From assembly GCF_031143425.1 (NCBI RefSeq), contig NC_090442.1:429739776-429803775 (forward strand): a stretch of 64,000 nt of DNA, written 5' to 3'. Both the position numbers and the translations under genes were made by a program. Source of the DNA: Pleurodeles waltl (lineage: Eukaryota > Chordata > Amphibia > Caudata > Salamandridae). Below, piece after piece: positions 55,886 through 64,000 of this stretch; position 1 is the first letter of the stretch; the number at the start of each line of letters is the position of its first letter. The notes below the pieces were generated by a model. That model saw only the letters and a program-made list of their open reading frames with translations. It ran no database searches and was not told where the DNA came from.

Positions 55886-58772
55886 CTAGACTGGGCATTG
55901 GTGTGTGGCATGACGTTCCCTACACTGGGCATTGGTGTGTGGCATGACGTTCCATCTTAGCCCACCTGGGCTGTGGCAGCTGGGGCCTTCTTGGGCAATG
56001 ACTCCGGCGGTGGCAGTGGTCTCTGGACCAGTGATGATACTTGGGCCCTCCTGGGCAATGACTCTGGCGGTGGTCTCTGGACCAGTGAAGATACTTGGGC
56101 CCTCCTGGGCTGTGACTCCGGCGGTGGTCTCTGGACCAGTGACGATACTTGGGCTCTCCTGGGCTGTGACTCTGGCGGTGGTCTCTGGACCAGTGACGAT
56201 ACTTGGGCCCTCCTGGGCTGTGACTCTGGCGGTGGTCTCTGGACCAGTGACGACGGTGCTGGCGGTTGTGTCTCGACCGCTGGAAATGATGGCGCAGTTC
56301 TCCGCCGTGACACTCACAACAGGCTGGGCAGACTTCCTCTGGCCCTTCACCACCTTTGGGGGAGTCACAGCTGACTCTCCAATCCCCTTGGAACCCATGA
56401 GAGTTGTTTTCCCACCAGGAGTCTTCACACGGTCCCGTCGTCCACTCTCCAATTTTAGAGCCTTTACAGGGGGTGGGCTGCCAGTGCCTTGGCTCCAGGT
56501 CATACTGCCTGCCCTGGTGGCCGGTGCACTCCACAAACCTTGAATAGGCACCACTGGTATTGGAGGCTTTTTGGCTGAGGCGCTACGACGGGACTGATGA
56601 ATTGGGGGGTGGGGGCAAAAAGGTCAACTTTACAGAGGGACAGTTTCTGAAGAACACTGGGATGGGTAGTTGGAGGGGGTCTGGGAGTGGAGGAAGAGGA
56701 GGTGGTTGTCGGAGGTGTCACTTTAGGTGTTTTGGGTGCAGGTGCAGGTACTGGAGGCTGTCGTGAGGTGGATGGATGTTGAGTGAGTGATTGCCGGCGT
56801 TTGTGTACTTTGGGAGGGGGCGTCACAGACACACTGGGAGAGGACACAGGGGACGTGTAAATGGCAGTGGAGGTGGTTAGTGCAGGTGAGCGGCTTGTGG
56901 TGCTGGGTGTCCTTGTGCGATTCATGGTGCCTGTAGATGTGGTGCATGCAGGTGTGTGTGTAGACGAGACTGGGAGGGAGGAGGGAGAAGAGGAGGAGGG
57001 GGACACAGTGGAGGCAGTGGATGTTGCTGTGTCTGTACATGGGTGAGGCTTGCGGGAGTGCCTGTGGGTTGTGTGGTGCCTATGTTTGCTTGAGCTACCT
57101 GTGTGTGCTGACTTGTGTGCATGCTGGTCTGTAGGTGTGCTTGGGATGGGCTGGGGTACAGGAGATTGGGTCTGGGTGGAGGACGTTGGAGGGGGGAGGC
57201 TAGACACAGGGACAATGGCTGCCATCAGTGCTGAGGCCAGAGATTGCAGGGTTCGCTGAAGGACAGCCTGACCAGAATGAATGCCCTCCAGGAATGCATT
57301 ACCGTGTTGCAACTCTCGTTCTACACCCTTGATGGCATTCACAATGGTAGACTGTCCAACAGTAAGTGACCTGAGGAGGTCAATAGCCTCCTCACTGAGG
57401 GCAGCAGGGGTGACTGCGGCAGGGCCTGAGGTGCCTGGGGCGAAGGTGATGCCCACACTCCTGGGTGAGCAGGCACGGGGCGAACGCTGAGGGGCTGCTG
57501 GGAGGGCAGTGCTGGTAGGGGAGGTGGCGGCTGTACCTGTAGAAATGGGGCACACAGATGGTGCCGCCACCAGAAGGGAGCCCCCATCCGCGGACTAGTC
57601 CATGTCCCTGGTTCGTGATCCGGTGACCGACGTGAAGCTCCCCTCGCCCTCCGTCCCACTGGTGCATTCTGAGTCCGTGGTGTGGCCCTCTATGGCCATG
57701 TGGGATGCAGCTCCCTCGTGCTCCGGTGCCACTGTACCTCCGCCTGATGATGCTGATGTACAAAAGGACAGGGAGAGCAGAAAAAGGGGGGAGACAGTAG
57801 AAAGAGAGTTTTAGTGCATGGCATACCGCTACCGTTGGCAGACAAGACAGACACAGTAGCCCCCTGCATTACGCCGTGCTCCTGCCCTCTACACATGCAA
57901 TTTCTGGGATATGGCCTACATGGCAATGGTGGACATCTGCGCACATGGATGCCACAGGGGCAACTATACCTCGACTTGGCACTCTGCTGAGGTGGGGTAG
58001 AGTGCCACATGGGCTACATTACGGAGGGGCCTTGCCTACTGAACTCGCCCTGGCCTAGGGACACCCACAGCCCACCTCCCCCACCCAGACCCCTCTACTG
58101 CGCGCAAAGTCCACAGAATGAGGTTGTACTCACCCCCTTGTGTCTGCTGTGAGGCCCTCAAGCGCCCATCCAACTCCAGGTAGGCCACCGCCAGGATCCG
58201 GAACATCAGGGGGGTCATGGTGCGACGGGCACCCCTCCCACGTTGGGAGGCCATCCCCACCTGAGCCTCTGCCGTCTTCTTGCTGCAGCGGCGAATGTCC
58301 TCCCATCTCTTACGGCAGTTGGTGCCCAGTCTCTGGTGGGCCCCCAGGGTCCGGACCTCCTTGGCGATGGCACGCCAAATGTCCCTCTTCTGGTGGGCGC
58401 TGACCTACATGACATGCACAAGGAAAGAGGAACAGTCATTACCAACTGCACCGTCGTTGTGAGTGGCCCCCTCCCTACTCTGGCCATGTGGCCCATTCAT
58501 TCCCATGCATTAATGTTCTATGAATTCTGCCCACTTCCCTCTTCCAACCAGCCCTCTCCACCCAGGCCTAGCCCATATAAGGTGCTCCCTGTGTACTAAC
58601 CTGTTGGTCTGGAGGATCGTAGAGTAGCGTGTACTGGGGGAAGACCCCGTCTACCAGTTTCTCCAACTCCTGTGCAGTGAAGGCAGGGGCCCTTTCCCCA
58701 GATGCAGCAGCTATCGTCGCTTCCAGACCGAGGTCACAGCAGCACTTGCAGTGTAGGTCCTCTCCTGTCGAA
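55886..58772 (-). pseudogene. Second Harbinger Myb/SANT-like gene (Myb2), three exons
   Basis: Exon A (58601 to about 58772; start uncertain) encodes FTAQELEKLVDGVFPQY, the first helix of a Myb/SANT-like domain, with donor GTTAGT. Exon B (58134-58404) continues in phase with AHQKRDIWRAIAKEV and CRKRWEDIRR, the helices that complete it, then a basic segment. Exon C starts at 57752, joins in phase (QG-A-SSGGGTVAPEHEG) and is Ser/Thr/Pro-rich with a helical block (LTVGQSTIVNAIKGVERELQ, about 57370-57310). A TAG lies at 57597-57595 and a frameshift at about 56595. The tail contains five 18-residue repeats (unit TAQEGPSIVTGPETTARV). It lies wholly inside the transposase intron on the opposite strand. 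Confidence 0.7.
55985..56265 (-). repeat. 54-bp coding minisatellite, five copies, in the Myb2 tail
   Basis: The 54-bp unit is exactly 18 codons, so length changes keep the frame. Read on the minus strand it gives repeats of the type TAQEGPSIVTGPETTARV. Confidence 0.85.
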
Positions 58773-60200
58773 GGTCAGGTATCTAGTGATTGAACAGATA
58801 GAAAATGGCGGTGACGTCCGCGGCGGTGCGCAGCATCACCGCCGGAGCACCTGTTTATTGGCTCCTGGGACCCATAGGGTCCAATGTTAACCAATGCAAC
58901 ATTGCGCCGCGGTCTACGACTGCCTACAGCGACGGTGTGCAACGCCAGCGCAGTTACCCCAGAATCCCATTGTCCCAGTTTAGAGGTCAGGCAGCCGCCA
59001 TTTCAGGGACCCACATGGCTTAATTTACCTGTGCGTCACACATAGCTAGGCCTACATTCAACACACATACAGGAAGGGTTTCGTGAGTGGTGTAGTCTTA
59101 TGTGTAACTGTGGGTACATACCTGGAGGAATTATGACTGATTCGTCGCTGTTGTCCTTCATAGGCACCGTCAGCTGGGACAGTTGAGAAGATGGCGGAAT
59201 CCTCCGGTGTACCGACCGCTGGTGGACCTGTTGACAATGGAAGAGCGACATGTCATCGTCACCTACCGGTTTGACCGTGCCACAATCCAGGAACTATGTA
59301 CCCAGTTGGAGCCAGACCTGATGTCACCAATCCGCCATCCGACTGGAATCCCCCCTGACGTGCAGGTGCTGTCAGTGTTCCATTTCCTTGCTAGTGGGTC
59401 TTTTCAGACAACAGTGGCCATGGCATCAGGGATGTCCCAGCCTATGTTTTCCAACGTGTTGTCCAGAGTGCTGTCTGCCCTGCTGAAACACGTAAGGAGA
59501 TATATCATTTTCCTTGAGGTGGCAGATTTGCCTACAGTGAAAGGTGACTTCTATGCCCTTGGACATATCCCCAACGTCATAGGTGCCATTGATGGGACCC
59601 ATGTAGCTCTGGCCCCCCCCCCACAGGAGTGAACAGGTGTACAGGAACAGGAAGAGTTATCATTCAATGAATGTCCAGATGGTATGTTTGGCAGACCAGT
59701 ACATCTCGCAGGTAAATGCAATGTTCCCTGGCTCATTGCATGACGCCTACATCCTGCGGAATAGCAGCATCCCTGATATGATGGGTCAACTCCAGAGGCA
59801 CCGTGTATGGCTATTAGGAGACTCTGGTTACCCCAACCTGTCCTGGCTATTGACCCCAGTGAGGAATCCCAGGACCAGGGCAGAGGAACGGTACAATGAG
59901 GCCCATGGGCGGACTAGGAGGGTGATCGAACGCACCTTTGGCCTCCTGAAGGCCAGGTTCAGGTGCCTCCATATGACAGGTGGATCCCTATTCTACTCAC
60001 CGAAGAAGGTGTGCGACATCATCATCGCCTTCTCCATGCTTCATAATCTGGCTTTGGGACGCCAGGTGCTTTTTCTGCAGGAGGATGATCCAGATGACGG
60101 TGTTGTGGCAGCTGTGGAGCCTGTGGACAGTGATGAGGAGGGAGCTGAGGAAGAAGACAACGACAACAGGGAGTCAGTCATACAGCAATATTTCCAGTGA

Positions 60201-60680
60201 CACTCAGGTGAGAACATTTTCATGTTTGACATTACATTATATTTGACAGGTCTACCTCTATCCTGTCTGTCGGTTTCAACCACTATTTGGTAACTGAGTT
60301 GTACCTTTCGATTACTGTTTCACAGGTGTGGTTACCAACGTGTCATCTGCTTGCATCCTTCAAGTACTTGTGATGTGTGACATAGGTATGTTAGCTTTAC
60401 AATGGGAAATGCATTATCACACTGTCATTGATAATACACATTTTCAAAATCACAGACTGACTCCAGATTGTTTTGTGTTTCAAGGGTGTTTATTGAAGTG
60501 CTAATTATTGGAGGGGGTGGTAAAATGGTGATGGGTGATGGTGGAGGAATGTCCATGGCAGAGTCCAGTCTATTAGTTTCACAGGTGCACTGCCCATCTG
60601 GGCATAGGAAGTGGAGCTGGGGCTGTTTAAGTATGGACAGGGTAACAAGGTGGGACAGTGGGAGGACAATCAGGGTGGTC
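60201..60680. other. Convergent 3' region between transposase and Myb1
   Basis: The 3' ends of the two genes face each other here. The minus-strand text AATAAACACCC (about 60490) followed by GGAGTCAGTC matches the 3' end of Myb1 copy 1 (about 3493-3530), so it is probably the Myb1 polyadenylation region. Confidence 0.55.
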
Positions 60681-62211
60681 TCATTTCCTGGCGGGGGTCT
60701 TGCCATCTTGCTCTGTCCTGTTCCTGGATCTCAGAGACCGCTTGCATTTTGGTTGTCCGTCTGCAGGGGGTGGGGTGCTGGTGTGGTGGTCCTGTGGCGG
60801 GGCGTCCTGTCCACTAGCACCGGCGGAGGTGGTGGGCAGTTCATCGTCCTGGCTAGTGTCAGGGGCCCCTTGGAGTGCCACGGTGTCCCTCAAGGTCTGC
60901 TGTATGTCCTTCAGCACCCCTACGATGCTGCCCAGAGCGGAGCTGATGGTCCTGAGCTCCTCCCTGAACCCCAAATACTGTTCCTCCTGCAGGCGCAGGG
61001 TCTCCTGCAACTTGTCCAGGACCGTCGCCATCGTCTCCTGGGAGTGGTGGTATGCTCCCATGATGGAGGATAGGGCCTCGTGGAAAGTGGGTTCCCTAGG
61101 CCTGTCTGCCCACTGTCGCACAACAGCCCTCCCAGTTCCCCTGTGTTCGTGTGCCTCCGTCCCCTGGACCGTGTGCCCACTACCACTGCCCCCAGGTCCC
61201 TGTTGTTGTTGGGGTGGTGGGTTAGCCTGGGTTCCCTGTAGTGGTGGACACACCGCTGATTGACCTGTCCTGAGTAAGGTTGATTGGGCTCGCTGGGTGG
61301 GTGCTGTGCTGGTGTTACCAGAGGGTGGAAGGTCGGTGTTGGGCTGTGCCTGTGCAAGGGGAACCGACTGTCTCGAGGCCCAAGATGGTCCGGGCTGGTC
61401 ATCAGGATCCAGTAAGGCAGAGCTGCTATCGTCACTGTGGGCCTTTTCTGGGGGTGGAGTGGTGTTGTCTGGACCCTCCTGTGTGGTGACGGTCCTTCGG
61501 GTTCCTGCAGGGGCATAAGAGCATGATTATTGCATGTGTGTGTGTGTAATGGTGTGCAATGGGTGGGTGAGCGCGTACCCCAGTGCAAGCATTCCTGTGT
61601 GGGAGCTTGTGTGATGGTGGTTGAGGGGGGTGTTCTGGGTATGTGCAGTGGCCATGCTTTAGTGCTTGGTGTCCATGCTTATTTCTGTCATGCAGGGCTT
61701 GGTGTTGGGATGTGTGGTTTGTGTTATTAGTACATTAGTGAGGAGTTGGAGTGATAGGGGAGGGTGTGAGGGTGGGGGTGTGTGATAGCATGCAGGTAGG
61801 GTGGGGGATATGATAGTTAAGATTTGACTTACCAGTGTCCCATCCTCCACCGACACCTGCGAGGCCCTCAGGATGAATGATGGTCAAGACTTGCTCCTCC
61901 CATGTTGTTAGTTGTGGAGGAAGAGGTGGTGGTCCGCCGCCAGTCCGCTGAACCGCGATTTTGTGCCTGGAGACCGTTGAACGCACCTTCCCCCGTAGGT
62001 CGTTCCACCTCTTCCTGATGTCCTCCCTATTTCTTGGGTGCTGTCCCACTGCGTTGACCCTGTCCACGATTCTTCGCCATAGCTCCATCTTCCTGGCTAT
62101 TGATGTGTGCTGTACCTGTGAGCCAAAAAGCTGTGGCTCTACCCGTAGGATTTCCTCCACCATGACCCTGAGCTCCTCCTCGGAGAAGCGGGGGTGTCTT
62201 TGGCGTGACAT
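60681..62211 (-). CDS. Harbinger Myb/SANT-like gene (Myb1 copy 2), two exons, intact
   Basis: It encodes the Myb-like partner expected to bind the element ends and assist the transposase. Exon 1 (61833-62211) starts MSRQRHPRFSEEELRVMVEE and covers the three-helix domain (VNAVGQHPRNREDIRKRWND), with donor GTAAGTC. Exon 2 (60681-61504) follows a CTGCAG acceptor, with phase 1 in both. It has a Ser/Pro/Gln-rich part, a helical region (FHEALSSIMGAYHHSQETMA... and following, about 61090-60890), and a basic tail ending KTPARK. The total is about 400 residues with no internal stop. I prefer the MSRQ start over an upstream in-frame ATG at 62589 because the copy at 1788 aligns from the same point. It is convergent with the transposase. 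Confidence 0.8.
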
Positions 62212-62811
62212 GGGGTGGTGTGTGTGATGTGTGGGGCGGTGTGAGTGTTGATGTGTGTAGTGATGTGTAGTGGTGTGTGGTGTTTTGTGCGTGGATGTGG
62301 GTTGGGTGATGGTGTTGTGTGCCTCTGTATGGTGGTGTTGTCTTGGCTGTGCAGTCGCTCTGGTCTTCGTCTCTAATTTGTGGTCGTAGGGGTTTGTGGG
62401 TGATGTGGGTGTGTGTTTTATATTGTGTTGGGTGTGTGGGAGTGGTGTTTGTATGTGTGTCATGTGTGTGTATTTCGAATTGTCCAATGTGGCGGTGTTT
62501 TGGAGATGTGTGTGTATTTTGAGCGCGGCGGTGTGTACCACCAATGGAATACCGCGGTTGAAAGACCGCCGCGTGGATTCGTGGGTCATAATAGCATGGG
62601 CGTGTTTCTGTTGGCGTGGAGGTGGAGGTTTTGTTTTCGCCAGTTTATCACTGACCTTTGGTGTGGCGGTGTTGTGTGGTTGTCTGAATTTCGGCGGATT
62701 CCGAGATGTGGGTCATAATAGCTGTGGCGGGATTCCGCGGCCACGGCGGTGTATTGGCGATCTTCTGCATGGCGGTAAGCGCCTTTTACCGCCAATGTTG
62801 TAATGACCCCC

Positions 62812-64000
62812 ATAGTCCTTAAAGCTAACAAAAGCAGCGGGCCCATATAACTTACCTAGATTCATAATCAAAACTATTATTATTTTGTTACTTGTTATAC
62901 CAGAGTCTTAGTGTTTATCCTTTTCCCAGAAAGTCAGAAGAAGGCAATTATAAGACCAATTCATAAGAAAGAGGACACTACAATAGCCAAAACCTATGGT
63001 TTGATTAGATTATTATATGAAGGACTAAAGCTATATCTGCAGCTGTTGGAAACAAATAATGTAACCCCTCAAGAGCTAGGAAGTTTTAAAGAGGGTCACT
63101 CAATGTTCAACCGTTTTTTTAGTTTATCGGCACTAGCAAAAAAATCTATAGACCAAAGGGGAAATTGATCTGCGGCTTTATTGACTTCCCTACTGCATTT
63201 ACTTTGGTGCACTGTAATCTGTTGTGGAAAACACTAATTAGCTTTCAGACCCCAAAAGACGTAATTCTAATAATCCAAGAGCTACATAGGCACAACTGAA
63301 CGCTGGTGATTTTAGATACCAAAGGTACGCTTACTCAGAATTTTTTTTATTAGAAATGGTCTTCGCCAAGGTTGTATTTTGGCTACGCTGTTATTTTCTA
63401 CATTCTTAGCACATTTGCCCACAGTCTTAAAACATACGTGGACTTAGGCCCAAAAATGAATGGTGTCATGCCCAATGCCTCTGATATGCTGGTGACTTAA
63501 TTATATTGAACATGATAGTGGTAGGCCTGGAAAGGAAATTGAAGATGTGACCTGAATATTGTACAATTAAATAATTGACAGTTAATATAGACAAGACAAA
63601 CATTCCGGTATTTGAAAAAGGTAATAAAAATTATAATTGGTCTCTTGGAGAAAGTAAAATAGAAGTGGCTAAAAAGTAAGTACAAATATTAAGGGATGTG
63701 GTTCAAAGAAAACATGGACTGGAAGAACCATATTGAATTGCTAAAGGCAACAGCATTCTCCTCTGTCTGTGGGTTTAAAAAAAGGTTTATCAAAGAATAT
63801 GATGCCCCCTTCATGTGTCCAATTTTATCAACTGACTTCACTGTGATCCATCCACAACTTTAGTCTGGAGCGAAATTGTTGTTGAGTTTAAGTGGTAAAC
63901 TGGACTGGAATTATAAGGCAGAGAGATATGAGTAGAGAGTCTGCTACCCTTATCCCCGTAAAACATGTTACAGGCCATAAGAATGGAAACAATGTTCTCT
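62812..64000 (+). pseudogene. LINE copy 2: reverse transcriptase
   Basis: It continues from 54168 in the same frame with VLKANKSSGP (the K..KSSGP block at the RT start), then KAIIRPIHKKED, FIDFPTAF (the usual FIDF..AFD block, about 63178) and NGLRQGC-like text (about 63355). The catalytic YADD box reads YAGD at 63485-63496, so one catalytic Asp is lost. Several stops and frameshifts are present. It runs off the window end. Confidence 0.75.

Larger units (their letters stand above)
54497..60200 (+). pseudogene. HARBI1-like DDE transposase, two exons, one-base frameshift
   Basis: Cut-and-paste transposase of PIF/Harbinger. Exon 1 (54497-54579) encodes MDLELQILPTLVFLLLY and an Arg-rich end, with donor GTGAGT. 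Exon 2 starts at 59164 after TTCATAG, and the split Arg codon joins the exons in frame (RRRRQ-RHRQLGQLRRW). Exon 2 has an N-terminal helix-turn-helix-like region (about 59250-59500) and the catalytic triad: Asp in IGAIDGTH (59591-59593), Asp in GSLHDAY (59742-59744) and Glu in RRVIERTFG (59928-59930). The C-terminus is acidic. A run of ten C at 59612-59621 shifts the frame after the first Asp; nine would keep it open. The 4.6-kb intron contains the antisense Myb2 gene. Confidence 0.88.
54169..62811. mobile_element. Harbinger element 2 (8643 bp, three genes)
   Basis: The left end GGGGGTCATTACAACCCTGG and the right end ...AATGTTGTAATGACCCCC form inverted repeats, and the 3-bp duplication ATA (54166-54168, 62812-62814) flanks it. 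Contents from the left: transposase exon 1 (+), three minisatellites, the Myb2 gene (-), transposase exon 2 (+) and the Myb1 gene (-). All exon junctions I could check are phase-compatible. Damage is limited to a C-run frameshift in the transposase, a stop and a frameshift in Myb2; Myb1 looks intact. Confidence 0.92.

Noticed and set aside
55228..55947. Long plus-strand frame of about 240 codons
   Set aside because: It is produced by the 34-35-bp minisatellite and the reverse strand of the Myb2 tail repeats; no conserved motif.
1..64000. CRISPR arrays or bacterial-type operons
   Set aside because: The direct repeats seen are satellites or minisatellites without unique spacers, and all coding sequence is eukaryotic transposon or exon type.

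Overview
This is a stretch of a very large vertebrate genome, almost certainly a salamander and most like a newt such as Pleurodeles. The evidence is indirect: huge introns filled with nested LTR elements, and GC-rich PIF/Harbinger transposons and their MITEs with 3-bp target duplications. I know these features from newt genomes, but no database was searched. No bacterial operon, CRISPR array or functional RNA gene is visible.

The only host gene I can support is on the minus strand. Three exons (48483-48562, 40378-40519, 26364-26617) join in matching phases and encode the end of one cadherin repeat, the inter-repeat calcium-binding linker, a complete further repeat, and the start of a Thr/Pro-rich stalk. 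They look like part of a cadherin-related (CDHR-type) protein. The two introns (about 13.8 and 8.0 kb) hold most of the middle of the window.

Layout. 1-7035: a LINE copy on the plus strand, interrupted by a worn MITE (about 625-905) and by a 5.0-kb Harbinger element (1189-6177, TSD TTA). 7201-24438: a decayed endogenous retrovirus with LTR, gag, pro-pol, a dUTPase downstream of integrase, a gamma-type env and a truncated 3' LTR. It was invaded by a Harbinger MITE (7732-8707), by a 2.7-kb solo-LTR-like element X (12049-14778, itself holding MITE 12372-12960), and by a minus-strand Ty3/gypsy chromovirus (16265-22071). 24439-24845: a CACTCTATGCCACTG-like satellite. 26.4-48.6 kb: the cadherin exons and introns, with a second X copy (27788-35094) split by a young Ty3/gypsy element (27941-33092), a small MITE (36368-36733), and a 7.06-kb hAT element (41233-48291) carrying a 1.7-kb satellite and another LTR-like element Y (44052-46881). 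48.6-53.8 kb: a hAT MITE, hairpin-rich GC repeats and inverted-repeat MITEs. 53.8-64 kb: a second LINE copy split by an 8.64-kb Harbinger element (54169-62811, TSD ATA).

The most notable system is the 8.64-kb Harbinger element. It carries three genes: a HARBI1-like DDE transposase with an 83-bp first exon near one end and its catalytic exon 4.6 kb away, a Myb/SANT-like gene (Myb1) on the opposite strand, and a second three-exon Myb/SANT-like gene (Myb2) lying antisense inside the transposase intron. The 5.0-kb element at 1189-6177 is a deletion derivative of the same architecture. It keeps Myb1, the Myb2 tail and transposase exon 1, but has lost the catalytic exon.
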